In this document: positions 31,877 through 44,200 of the stretch, one piece after another
How the letters are laid out: every line of letters begins with the position of its first letter
Position numbering within the stretch: the stretch's first letter is position 1
DNA from: Xylogone sp. PMI_703
Lineage: Eukaryota > Ascomycota > Leotiomycetes
NCBI GenBank assembly: GCA_021399445.1
Contig: JAJTUQ010000002.1
Coordinates: 5,394,001-5,458,000 of the forward strand
Direction: 5' to 3'
Length of the DNA: 64,000 nt
Notes under the pieces: generated by a model
Told to the model about the DNA's origin: nothing
The model's input: only the letters and a program-made list of their open reading frames with translations
Database searches by the model: none
Program-made: the position numbers and the translations under genes

Positions 31877-34800
31877 ATGCCAGGTTTGACCACCGCCACA
31901 GGTGTGCTGGGCTTTCTCTCCGATGATGAGCCTGAGCTTAAGGTTTTTGCTCTTCAAACTCTAAACGACGACATCGACACCCTATGGACTGAAGTTGCGG
32001 GTTCTGTTGGACAAATGTGAGTATTGGAGCTTCCGGACATAGTTTTGCTTGGTGCTTTCGACTGCAGAGTCAGTTGGTGGAGATGCTAACCTCGCCTTTA
32101 CAGTGAGGCGCTCTACGAAGATGAGACCTTCCCAGAACGACAGTTAGCATCATTGGTGCTAGCAAAGGTCTACTATCATCTCCAGGAATACAACGAGAGT
32201 ATGACCTTTGCTCTAGGTGCCGGCGACCTTTTCAAGCTTGATAACCATGGCGAGTTCGAAGACACAATAATCTCCAAATGTGTAGATCAATACATCGCCA
32301 TGTCTGCCCAGCGGAATGCACCTTCACAAGAAGGTGCTAGAAAGAGCTCTTTACCTGCACTTGCAACATCTCTTGCCAATGCTGCAGGCGAGCCCAATGC
32401 CGCAGCAGGTTTAACTTCCCCCACCACACCTTTTTCACAATCAACCCTGCCATCAAAATCTTTACTTTCGAGAACCTCCACCAGCACTGTACTAGAGCCT
32501 ACAGAGGAAGGGAAAGATTCTAGCATAATTCCAAGCCGAGCCACACAGGTTGCTCTTCAACAAGTCATTGATCGGCTCTTTGAGAGCTGTCTTGAGGAAG
32601 GAAGATACAGACAGGTAGTAGGCATTGCAATCGAGGCTAGGAACCTAGAGGTCCTTCGAAGGGTGATCAAGCGTGCCAGTGAGGATGAAAAGAAATCGCG
32701 ATCAAAACAGCCGGAAGGTGTCCCAGGGCCAACTGAGGAACTCATGGAATACGTCTTAGACATCTGCATGGGTGTCGTGCAAGAAAGAGGTCTCCGAACG
32801 GAGATCTTGAAGTTAATCTTAGACTTGTTGAGCGAGATTCCAACTCCAGACTATTTTTCTATCGCTAAATGTGTGGTATACCTAAATCAAGATGCAGAGG
32901 CTTCATCAATGCTGCGGAAACTCGTAGGAAAGAATGATCAGACCTCAACGGCCATCGCATATCAAATCGCCTTCGATCTCTATGATAATGGTACTCAGGA
33001 GTTTCTTGCTAAAGTTATTAAGTCGCTGCCACGGAAAAAGGAAGAAAAGTCTGCTGAAGAGGCTAAAGAGACGGACAAATTATTAGATGAATCGAATGAT
33101 GAAGGTGCTGAAGACGTATCTGGCGAAGAGTTAAAAATCTTTGATAGGATACGTAATATCCTTGATGGCAGTGAAACCATCAAATTAAATCTGGAGTTCC
33201 TGTACAGGAACAACCATACCGATTTGAGCATTTTAAACAAGGTCCGTGACAGTCTTGAAGGGCGAAACTCCATTTTCCACACAGCGGTCACATTCTGCAA
33301 CGCTTTTATGAACCAAGGGACCACCAATGATAAGTTTTTCCGAGACAATTTAGAATGGTTAGGTAAAGCTGTGAACTGGTCTAAGTTCTCAGCTACTGCT
33401 GCTCTCGGTGTTATCCACCGTGGTAATCTATCCCAATGTCGCAAGTTATTAGAGCCATACCTGCCTCGGAGGGCAGCCCTAGGTGGATCTATATTCAGCC
33501 AAGGCGGCGCATTATACGCTTATGGTCTCATCTACGCCAATCATGGCGCTGAAGCATTGGATTACTTGAAAGAACAATTCAATGAGGCTCAGGAGGAAGT
33601 GATTCAGCATGGTGGCGCTTTAGGTCTTGGTATTGCAGGCATGGCTACTGGTTCCGAGGAGATATATGAGAGTCTCAAAAACGTGCTTTACACTGATTCA
33701 GCCCTGAATGGCGAGGCAGTTGGACTCTCCATGGGTCTTATCATGTTGGGTACTGGAAACATCAAGGCCCTAGAAGACATGATCACCTATGCACACGATA
33801 CGCAACACGAGAAGATCGTACGGGGTCTCGCCATTGGTATGGCACTGATCATGTACGGCCGACAGGAGGGGGCTGATGAACTAATTGAGGGCCTTCTTAA
33901 CGATCCAGATCCGACTTTGAGATATGGCGGCATCATGACGGTAGCTTTGGCTTACTGCGGCACCGGTAGCAATAAGGCCGTACGAAAGTTACTTCACATT
34001 GCTGTCAGTGATGTCAGTGATGATGTCCGTCGTATTGCAGTTATGAGCTTGGGTTTCATTCTATTCCGCAAACCAGGCAGCGTCCCCCGCATGGTTGAAC
34101 TTCTATCCGAATCCTACAACCCGCACGTTAGGTACGGAGCTGCAATGGCCCTTGGCATTTCCTGCGCTGGTACTGGACTTGATGAAGCAATCGACCTGCT
34201 AGAACCTATGATGAAGGATCCTACAGATTTCGTTCGTCAAGGCGCACTGATTTCACTCGCCATGATCATGGTACAACAAAACGAGGTCATGAACCCTAAG
34301 GTGGCATCTATCCGTAAGACACTCAAGAAGATTGTTGGCGATCGTCATGAGGATGCTATGACTAAGTTTGGTTGTGCCCTAGCACTTGGTATAATTGACG
34401 CTGGCGGCCGAAATTGTACTATTGGATTACAGACTCAAACGGGAAATCTCAATATGGCAGGTATTGTGGGTATGGCAGTTTTCACGCAATACTGGTATTG
34501 GTTCCCATTTACGCATTTCTTGTCTTTAAGTTTCACTCCTACCTCCGTGATCGCCCTGGACCATGATCTTGAGATCCCTTCGATCAAATTCCACTGCGCT
34601 ACTCGCCCGAGTCTCTTTGACTATCCTCCAGAGCAGGAGGTGAAGGCTGATGAGACTCCAACTCTTATTGCCACGGCCGTTTTGTCAACTACGGCACAGG
34701 CGAAACGACGAGCTCAAAAGAAGGAGCGTGCTCAGAGAAGAGAGAGCATGGACATTGACCCATCGCCCACAACCCCCAAGACATCTGCCGGCCAAGCAGG

Positions 34801-35364
34801 CGATAAAATGGAGGTTGATGAGGAAGCAGTCAAGGACAAGGAAGGCAAGGAGGAGAAGAAAGAGGGCGAAGGTGAAAAGGAGCAGACATCTGGATCTGAG
34901 AGCAGCAAGAAGAAAGCTGAGAAGGAGAAGGTTGGCTATGATATTGAGAACATGTCGCGAGTTCTGCCGGCGCAGCTCAAGTTCATTAGCTTCCCTTCAG
35001 GGCGGTATAAGCCTGTTAAGAAGGTGGGTACTTCCTGGTTGAACCTGTTTTGTTTCGTTTGCTAACGCATTTCTAGCCGACCGGAGGTGTCATCTTGCTT
35101 ATTGATAGTCAGCCTGACGAGCCTAAGGTACTGATTGAGCAGAAGTTGAAGAAGCCGTCTGTAGAGAAACCCATAGCACCGTCTACTCCCGGAGGCGAGC
35201 CGTTCAACCGACGACAGGCAGGAACCGCCGAGCCAGTAAGTGGAGCGGCAGCAGCAGCTGGCGTTCTCACGGTTGTTGATGAGGATGAAGAAGGCGCAGA
35301 GGAAGCGCCGGTTCCAAGGGAGTTTGAGTACTTCTCGGACAATGAAGATGAGGATGAGTCCTGA
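31877..35364 (+). CDS. RPN2: 26S proteasome regulatory subunit RPN2 (PSMD1)
   Basis: The CDS is join(31877..32016,32104..35023,35077..35364), 1,115 residues. Introns are 87 nt (GTGAGT donor, GCTAAC branch site) and 53 nt (GTGGGT donor, GCTAAC branch site). The N-terminus MPGLTTATGVLGFLSDDEPE and the joint GQIEALYEDETFPERQLA are typical of Rpn2. The central toroid has repeated PC motifs: QGGALYAYGLIYANHG, HGGALGLGIAGMATG, LRYGGIMTVALAYCGTG and VRYGAAMALGISCAGTG. Near 860-950 a Lys/Glu-rich insert (KDKEGKEEKKEGEGEKE) interrupts before the conserved RVLPAQLKFISFP. The acidic C-terminus (REFEYFSDNEDEDES) is where Rpn13 binds in other fungi. It acts in the base of the 19S particle. Confidence 0.97.
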
Positions 35365-36601
35365 GGGAGATAGACTTGTAATATATAGCAGTTACATTTC
35401 TTGAATTTGCCGCACGACGGCATCAGGCAAGCGTCCTGGAGGATGCTAGATACAATGTATAACACCTGATTTTGCTATTGTGAAGCACGTAGAGCCGTGG
35501 TCAGAGTTCAGTGACGCATGTGATGATATTCGCTAGATGGCTAAACGAAGAAGGGGATCCAGAGCTGGTGCCTATGGATGTACATCCCAATCCACTAAAC
35601 CCCGCAGCACGGAAAATCATACAGCGTTTACTGTACAACTTGAAACAACCCAACATAACACGGCAATACGTACCAGCATGAATATTCTCAATAGATGTAG
35701 TACTACGTGGGCACTTATACTCATCCAATCAAAGGCGTCTCTTATCTGTAATTACGCACTTTGCCTACTACGCCTAATTGGTCTGATTATTCCCTAGGGT
35801 AGGATAAGTTTTGAGAAGGGGGGCTATATCGGAACCGGGACCACCACTGGCGTGTTTGTGCTCAAGTGCTGGAAGAGTGCCATGCGGGGAAGCTTGGTGT
35901 TATCTTCTTCCTCTTACCTGGTGGACGTATGTATGTATGTGTAGGGGTTAGATATGTGGTGCGGTATTTTATGGTGTACTTGTAACCCAGTGCACTGGGA
36001 GCTAGGAGCTGGGAAAATACGGGGACGCAGATCTTTGTCTCCTTTTTCGTGCTGCAGTGTATTTAGATTTTGCTTCCCGTAGTTTGATTATCGTGGATTG
36101 CATTGGATTGAAATTTGAAGTATTTCTGCTTTGATTGTAGATATTGCATATTTTGCGTTGGAATAATAACCATTTGCACAGTACAGCATCAGCCTGTATT
36201 ACTACAACATAGTCAGAAAAAGAAAAAGACACAGAGAGCTATAAATCAAGAGATGGAGAATTGAGCACTTTCCCTGATGGATTGATAGACTCCTTCTTGC
36301 TCGTACGACGTATTTTACCCCGTATCTCTCTGATCGGCGAGCGACGATAGTGGAAGACAGCTAAGGATAAAAGGGCGTCGGGCTGACCGACGGCAGAGCG
36401 GCGAATGCCACCAAGCCGTAGCACAGTGCTTGTTGGTATCCAAGGAAGAATGGCTTGTGAGGCTTCTTTCCCGGTGTTTAAACGTGTGGGGGAATAATAA
36501 TAGGGAATAATGGACCCTATTGATAGCACGGTAGTAAGGGGAGAGAAGTGGAGCGCCGTGGCGTTTGTGCGCCGGGAGCGGAGATAAGCTGGAGGAGGAG
36601 A

Positions 36602-36669
36602 ATTGATTGATTGATTGATCAGTTAAAAGAGACGGATGCCGTCTGTTGTACTGTTGTACTGTTGTACTG
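36602..36669. repeat. Microsatellites: ATTG-type run and GTTGTACT-type tandem
   Basis: An ATTG tetramer run at about 36602-36619 is followed, after ~25 nt, by three tandem copies of an octamer (TGTTGTAC) at about 36644-36669. Confidence 0.7.
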
Positions 36670-37589
36670 GTGAGTAGGGATGGGCTGTTTCTTTGTTCTC
36701 TTCTCTTTCTATTTCATTTATTTCGTCTGTGGTGTGTGCGTGTGTGCGTGCGTGTGTGTGTTCGATAGGGCTTCTCCAGGGAAGGCATGCTGAGTTACAG
36801 CACAGGAATGATTCGTGCAGCGTTACATCTGCCCTCTACAACCATGAAAGAATAGTCCAGATTACTATTCTTCTAGAATGATCATGTACGCAGATATATA
36901 GTACACAGCAATGTACACAGCAGATGGAAATCTTACGACCAGAGAGAGCGCTTCTATTCTCGCGGCATGCTATCTCAGCGCGTGGATTGATTTCCTTATC
37001 AGAGGGCGGCTTGCTGGCATTGATCTGTTCTAGCCCATCGACCGCGTAGAGTAAGTTTGTCCTGGGAGGCGTGGAGGTGGCTGCTGATAAAATGGCAGTT
37101 ACTTCGTCCTGTCTCGGTGTCGACTGTTTTATTACTGATCTTACGTACCCCAGAAGTTGCCACTGTCGATACATGGTAGAGCATGGTCTCTGGTGTCTCC
37201 AGCCGTGGAAGTATACAAGCAACTGAAGCAAGTAGGGCGAAAGTTTCGATCCGTACGTGCAGCCCCATTTACATGAGGACAGCTGGTGATCGATCAGTTG
37301 ACTGTTCACTAATTGATTAATTTGATTGACTGGCTGAATGGATGGATGAATGTTGATGCTGCAGTGCTACTTGCTTTTGCTGACTGCGGAGGTCATACAG
37401 CTCCAGCTTTAATGTACGAGTACTTGGCGAGACCAATTACGTCGAGTTAGCTGCAGTGGCACTGTTGCAATTCTCACTCTGTGCCCAACAAAAAAAAGAA
37501 GTTATGAATAAATGAGGAGAGGGAGAGCATTGTGATACCCAGTATACGGAGTTGTGACTGTGGAATTCCTTAGGATTGAGGATGACCAG

Positions 37590-38402
37590 AGATAAAAGAC
37601 GCACGATTGCTCGCACCATACTCCGTACAGATCTGATAGTACCTCATGCGATCGAGTAAGGGAATCCCCAGCAGCTAACGGTTTGCTGATACCCACCGCC
37701 CCCTCGTGCATCCAGATAATAACTGGTGGCGGGCGGAGAGAGGTTCCTGGCTCACCTGGGTGCGATAAGGACAGCGCACGTCATTCGCTGCAGCCCGCCC
37801 TCAGCTGAAGGGGACATCCCTAGCCACACCCCCCTCCTGCCACTCGGCACCACCCGTCCCAAGCCTTTTTCCCCCATCGTGTGTGTATCTCACTATCTCT
37901 CTCTGCTCACTCCTTGCTATCTATCTGCCTTCTTCGTACCCCGGGGGGCGTGCATCCAGACGATGCAGTGATACACAGCTGGTCCTGGTGGCCGGGTCCG
38001 GGGCTGGTCTCTTGCCTCTTTGCCTTAACCTTCTCTCTCTTCGTCCTAGTTCCTCTTATTCCCTTCTTAACTCTTTACTCTTATTCGTACTACTACTTCT
38101 CTCTTCCTTATCCTCAAGGGCCAAGCCAAGACCAGGGGTCCTAGAGAAGAGATACAGATCCGTGGGTATCCTGCGTGCTGCCATCCCGCATATGCGAGTC
38201 CACCAGCACTATATAGCCCCCGGCACGCGCCTCGCAGGGTCGAGATCTCGGACGCTTGCTTGCTTGTCTGGTGCTTCTTCTTCTTCATTGTCTTCCTTTT
38301 GACGTCTTTAATATATATCTTCTTTCTATCGAGAGAAGATATAGAGGAGACCAACTGGGCCTTGGTCTTCATTTTGGGACTCGAGGTTGGAAGACCAGAT
38401 AA
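37590..38402. promoter_or_regulatory. Cluster of HGATAR (GATA-factor) motifs upstream of the NCS1 permease
   Basis: AGATAA at 37590-37595, TGATAG at 37634-37639, AGATAA at 37714-37719, CGATAA at 37763-37768 and AGATAA at 38397-38402 match the HGATAR consensus bound by AreA/Nit2-type nitrogen regulators. Nucleobase permease genes of filamentous fungi are commonly under such control. Individual sites are short and expected by chance, so only the clustering and the target make this plausible. Confidence 0.45.
38210..38216 (+). promoter_or_regulatory. TATA box of the NCS1 permease gene
   Basis: TATATAG follows a pyrimidine-rich tract and lies 234 nt upstream of the start codon at 38450. Confidence 0.5.
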
Positions 38403-38449
38403 GAGAGTCATAAGACTACACCACAGGCCATACACACGAATACCCAAAC

Positions 38450-40393
38450 ATGCCAATAACAACAATGAGATACGTTCCTACCAAGCAGCAGCTCAAGGAG
38501 CGCTGCACCACCGTCAAGGCTTGGCAATTGCCCAAGCAAAAGTCCGCCCTCGCCCCCGAGCATGTCTGGACCAACGAGGACATGGACCCCGTCAAGCCCG
38601 AGAACCAGACCTGGACCCTCTGGACCTGGATGGCCTACTGGGCCACCGATACCATCAATCTGGGCACCTGGGAAACTGCTTCGTCCATTCTAGCTGTTGG
38701 TCTCACCTGGAGAGACGCCATCCCAATTGTAAGTTTTGCAGCAAATATACCAAAATGGTTCAATGTGGCTGACTTGGAGTTCTTGTAGATGGTAGTTGGT
38801 ACCAGCTGCGTCGCCATCCCCATGGTCCTCAACGGCGCCATTGGTGCTAAGCTCCATATCCCCTTCTCCGTGGCTATCCGTGCTTCTTTTGGTTATTACT
38901 TCGCCTACTTCTGCATCGGCTCGCGTGCCGTCCTCGCCATGTTCTGGCTCGGTATCCAGGGTGCCAACGGTGCTCAAGCCATGGGCATCATGATCCAGGC
39001 CATCTGGCCCTCCTACGGCAGAATCAAGAACCATATTCCGGACGGTCAGGGTATCACGACCCAGGGAATGATTAGGTGAGAGACTTTCTTCAACTAATTT
39101 TCTATCAAGCCTTCAGGAAAAGCTAACTCATATCTATCTACCTTGTAGCTACTTCTTGTTCTGGATAATTCAGCTGCCGCTTCTCTTGATTCCTCCTACC
39201 CGCTTGAGATGGCTCTTTATCGTCAAGTTGATCGCTGCCCCTGTCACTGCCATCGCCACCATGGCTTGGTGCGTTCACAAGGCCGGTGGATCAGGTGATA
39301 TTTTCAACCAGCACGCTACCGTCCATGGAAGCACCAAGGCCTACCTCTGGCTCAGTTGCATGTCCTCCGTCACCGGCAGCTGGGCCACTCTAGCCTGCAA
39401 CATCCCGGATTTCTCTCGGTATGCTCGATCTTCGAAGGGCCAGTACATCCAATTACCCTTCCTCCCCATTATCTTCACTCTCTGCGGTGAGTTCTCCCCA
39501 AAAATTCGAGTTTCTGCGTGGCCAGTTCTCTAGATACTGATATACACAAACTAGGTGTCCTTGGTATCGTTACTACCTCCGCATCGGGCGTCATCTATGG
39601 TACTCAGTATTGGAATCCTCTCGATATTGTCGCCAAGTGGCTTGAAAATGGCCATGGTGGCAGGGCTGCCGCATTCTTCGCCGCAACTAGTTGGTATATC
39701 GCCCAAGTCGGCACCAACATCACAGCCAATTCAATCTCCGCTGCGAACGATCTCACCGTTCTCTTCCCCAAGTATGTCAACATTCGGCGTGGCTGCATCA
39801 TCGCCGCTCTGGTTGGAGGCTGGGTCATCGTCCCCTGGAAGATCCTCAACTCGGCCCAGACCTTCTTGGCCTTCATGGGTGGGTATGCTGTCTTCCTTGC
39901 TCCTATTGCCGGTATCCTCGCCGCCGATTACTGGCTGATCAGGAGTCAAAACGTGGATGTCCCAGCGCTGTACAACCCCGACGGCCGCTACAGATACTGG
40001 TATGGCATCAACTGGCGTGCACTCATCGCCTTTCTCATCGCCGTCTGTCCCAACCTCCCCGGTCTCGCCTACTCCATCGGTCTTAATGCCGATGGTTCAG
40101 ACAGTGTTCGCATCACCGATGGGGCTAGAAACTTGTACACCTTCGACTGGCTGTATGGATTCGTCACTAGCATCTTCGTCTATACTCTTCTCAGCAAGCT
40201 CTTCTCTCCCAAGGAGAGCTTCGTCGACACCACCATCTATGGATACGAAGTCGACGAGACCATATCTTCAGATATAGAAAGCGTGCCGCATAAGGTTGAT
40301 GGTGAGAAGAGCTATCCACCTCATGAGGATCATGGAGATGTGGGAACCGTGGATTTTGGTCACCACCCGCATCATCATGTGCATAAAGCGTGA
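38450..40393 (+). CDS. NCS1-family nucleobase permease (uracil/allantoin type)
   Basis: The CDS is join(38450..38728,38789..39075,39149..39486,39555..40393), 580 residues. Introns of 60, 73 and 68 nt are all in frame. It matches the nucleobase-cation-symport-1 (Fur-type) family: NQTWTLWTWMAYWATDTINL in TM1, VGTSCVAIPMVLNGAIGAKL, the AIRASFGYYFAYF segment, the substrate-site region IQGANGAQAMGIM, CNIPDFSRYA in the middle, and ANSISAANDLTVLFPKYVNI. There are about 12 hydrophobic segments. The C-terminal cytosolic tail is acidic then His-rich (HHPHHHVHK). It should import uracil, allantoin or a related base across the plasma membrane by H+ symport. Specificity within the Fur clade cannot be read reliably. 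Confidence 0.92.
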
Positions 40394-41230
40394 TTCTGTT
40401 CTAATCTGTTCTGTTTTACCATTTTTTAAAAATCAGTATTTTGAGAATTTTTTTGCCTCAAAGAAGTTTAATAGAGAATTGTATGGTCTGGTCCCTTTTT
40501 GGGATAACTTCCCCACTTGTACGATGAGATGAGATGATCGAAGCGTCAATGACTCCTTTATTTGGAGTAAGGGGGAGTTTTGATGACTTTTCTAGATGTA
40601 TATACCCGACTGTGTGTCTGTCTTTAACGAAGGAAAAGGATAGAAATCATGAATATATCATGAGAGATGCAAGACTATGGTCTTTGCTATCATTTTTCGA
40701 GGATCAGTTGTTTATTGTAACATGTGATAAGAGAATTATGTGGATGGGGTCTTTGTACAGGAGTACAGAGTGTAGAATGCCAGTGAACTTGATTGCTTAT
40801 GAGGAATTGTTATATAAGATTGTTAATCTTGCCCCTGAATAATCTTCTTGGTAGGAACTCATCAGTTTATAAAGCGACACATCGCTGTAAGCTTATCTAG
40901 CTTTTCTTTCGGGCTACCTGTTCTCATGATTCTTCGAGTATACACATATATCACGGAAAGATAATGTTAGCCTATTTCATGCTCATAAAGTACAACAAGC
41001 AAACCTGCTTCTGTCTTATCAATCCCATCTCAGTTACTTATCCCATCTGGTATTCTCTCACGTCATAACTTGAAAAATCTCAGATCCAAGTAGAAAGTAC
41101 TCATAGCACCATATGTGTAAGGAAATGGGGTATTAAATAAATTATATACGCGCTAAATAACAAGACAAAATCCAATCATTATACCTTCACCGAGCACACT
41201 GGCGATATAAGGAAGAAAGAGGGCTGATCT
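40394..41230. other. Convergent intergenic region
   Basis: This lies between the 3' ends of the NCS1 permease (+) and the kinase-ankyrin gene (-). It is AT-rich. A 102-codon frame at 40534-40842 is unsupported. Confidence 0.45.
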
Positions 41231-44200
41231 CTACTTCCTCATAAAATTCAACATCGTCGAAACAGCTTGCTCCTCATCCATCTCCTCCCCCTCCCTCCAA
41301 GCCCTCGTCTCCCTCTCTGGCAACTCCGACAAATCAACCGGATAATTCCCCTGCCCCGCAACGAACACCCCTCCCGCGGCCTCCCTCCTCCGCTTCGGGA
41401 TCACCATCTCGAACTGCTTCATCACCGCAGGCACCTTGGTCGTCCACAGCTGCTGGTCCTGCCGCATGGTCTGCTCGTCCGCGAGGATCTCGATGATAGA
41501 CAGCTTATCCTGGAGAGATTCGAGGAACTCGGCTGTTACGACGCTGTCGGATACCGTTTGAGGGGTGTTCATTGTTGCTATGAGCTGGGTGACGTATTTC
41601 GTGGCTACTGCTATGGCGAGGTTCATTGCGGTGGGGGTGTCACTGGGTTGCACGGGCGCGAGGCGGGATTTGTGGGCTTCGTCGAGGCGGGGGATGTTGG
41701 TGAGGAAGTGGCGGCTGGCGTTGTGCTCTAGAAGGGCGGAGATGACGGTCATGTTGGATGACATGGCAGCCATACAGAGCGCTGAGCCGTAGAATTCATG
41801 GACGTGGTTGATTTGCTCGGGATGGGGAAAGGCTCGGAGAATAGTGTCGATTATGCGGGAGGAGATCTGGGCTGTGGAGACCATTGCTTGAGGCGGGAGG
41901 TCGGCGAGGACTTGGATGATTGAGAGGCTGTGTGTTTTGTCAACTATGAAATCCGGTGCTGTGGATGGCTTTGGGGGAGGAGTTAGTTCAGTTATCAGTT
42001 CCATGTTCTTCAGCAGGCTGGCGAGAGAACTCTGGTCTGCTGTCTTTTCTTTTTGTGGCTGAGGTTCGGGTTCTGCTAATTGTAGAATATACTCGATAGA
42101 TTTCAGGTTTGCTTCTGTGTGTTTTTGGGCTAATTCAGCTAATACCGTGATCCAAGGTCCATCCTTTTCAGCTTGGTATACCTTGTTGATATTTGCTCCT
42201 TTAGCTAGTAACAGATCTGCAAGACGCAAATTATGGTTCAATAGTGCGTATGCCAGGGCCGGACGTGTGCCATTGTCTGGCTCAACTGGAACGCCCTTTT
42301 TAATGAGATATTCTTCGATATATGTCCCGGGTCGCATAGCTTTTGGGTGTCCGGCCGATACCTGAAGTAGCGAGAGCGTGGATCCATCATCTGCTTCATA
42401 ACTAACATGGATGTCTGCCCCATGAGCTACTAAAATCTGGAATATAGCTGCGTTATTTGTGTGGACGGCCTCTTTGAGCGGCCGATACCCTGGAGACCCG
42501 TTGACCGGATGACCCAGTCGAAGAAGGCATTCAACGATATCAGTGTTACCTAATCTAGTCTCATGGCAGAGAGCTGCTCCCCTGATGCAGCAAGGAAATG
42601 GATTTTCCTGGTGGTGGTATTTAGAGCCTCGCTTTCGAAGGATCTCCAAAGTTCTGAAAAGAGCGGTTTTATATTGCTCACCGTGCCTAACAAGACGACT
42701 CTGGAGCGACGTTGTGTCAGTTGGGAAAACCGTCTTCTTATGTGCCATCTCAAGCAGTGCGCATTCATCGAAGAAAACAAACTCTGGATCTGGCTTTGCA
42801 TCAAAGTGAGCTAACAGCTTTTCCAGTATATCTGGAAGATTGAGCAAAGCAGCTAGTTCTATAGCCGATGTTCCTGGAGCAGTTGATTTTCTGAAAGGCC
42901 GCAATGCTGGATCCGCTCCATAACCGAGAAGTACATCAACTGCTGTGATATTATTCATAATTACAGCTCGACCTAACGGGGATACTCGCACTGAGAATAG
43001 CTGCTCCCAATCAGCCCATATCACCCTAATATCTGGCCGCATTGTGTGCTGTCCACCCTCATCAACAACTGCACCAGCATCGAACAACATCTTCGCAACT
43101 TCCCGCATTTGCTTCTCTTGAAAAGTGCTCAGCCAACACAGTGGTGATTCAACTCCAAACTGTGTAGATCGAGGATTTGCACCTGTCTCCAAAAGAAAGC
43201 GGACACAATCGATTTGGTTACTGCGACAAGCGCAGACCAATGGAGTTTCATATGCGGTTCGATCCTCCACATTGATGTTGACTTTATATTTCTGTATCAT
43301 ATGGCGTAACGCATCAACTCGACCATATGAGGCCGCTAGATGAAGAAGCCCATGGCCGATATGGTTAACGTATATCGATTCAAATGTTTTTCGCTTTCTG
43401 GAATCATCTGGGTTGCTGTCGTCCGCACCGCTCGCATTAGCTGGTTGACGGTCTTTTAAACAAGATTCATAATCTTCCCCTAATTCATCTCGGATTTGGT
43501 CGTCCAGGATAGCTAGATCATTAAAATTATATGGTCTTCGCAGTTTTCGTGGTGTGAAATACGGCATGCCAAGCCCTGCCGATAGTGCTCCTAAGAATAA
43601 CTCTCCTTCATTAAGCGTGGCTGCCCATTGCGCTCTAGCACTAGCATCCTGGATACTGTTGATGATTTTTCGACCGTCAACTAAGCAGGTACGATGCCCA
43701 CGAAGGATACTTAGTTTCATATATAGTTTGATGGTCTCCATCGATGGTGTGCATTGTACATTAAGGGCATGACTTATTCTCCAAATCCATGCTTGTGCTA
43801 GATAATTAACACCGCCAGAATCCTCCTCTTCAGCTGCTCTAGCTAGCCAGAAACATGCCCTTTCTGGATCGTATGTGACGCCGAATTCCACTAGGTAGCA
43901 TTGGAAGAGATAGAATGCCGCCATCCACCATTGCAGTTCAGTGCCATTTTCATGTGATTTTGAGGCTGCAATACGCTCGAATTCGTTAACTATTAGCACC
44001 TGTTGTGACCAACTAAGTATTTCTTTGAACCGATAAGGATCAAAGTGAAACTTGGTTCATATTAGCGTACGATACTATATTAGGAGAAATACTCACATCT
44101 CCGGTATCTGGATGACTCAACGAAGGTCGATATCCTGGACTTCAAGAAAGTAAAGTTAGCCATAACCAAAGGATCTAAGCTGCACGCCTTACGTATTATT

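Larger units (their letters stand above)
35365..38449. other. 3.1-kb intergenic region upstream of the NCS1 permease, simple repeats and a long leader
   Basis: No supported gene is present. The largest frame (36836-37309, minus) begins at GTG and reads like translated noncoding DNA. Contents include microsatellites (about 36602-36669 and a GT/GC-rich tract at 36730-36761), GATA-type motifs from 37590 on, a pyrimidine-rich tract at about 37885-38120, and a TATA box at 38210. The length suggests a regulated promoter with a long 5' leader, and a noncoding transcript is possible. Confidence 0.45.

Noticed and set aside
34650..35042. 130-codon frame inside RPN2
   Set aside because: It is an out-of-frame shadow of the Lys/Glu-rich RPN2 insert.
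36836..37309. 157-codon minus-strand frame upstream of the NCS1 permease
   Set aside because: It begins with GTG, contains no domain, and overlaps other frames in a simple-repeat-rich intergenic region.
43231..43999. Separate gene starting at the 5' end of the ankyrin frame
   Set aside because: There is no ATG there, the frame is preceded by an in-phase spliceable junction, and it continues from the kinase exons.
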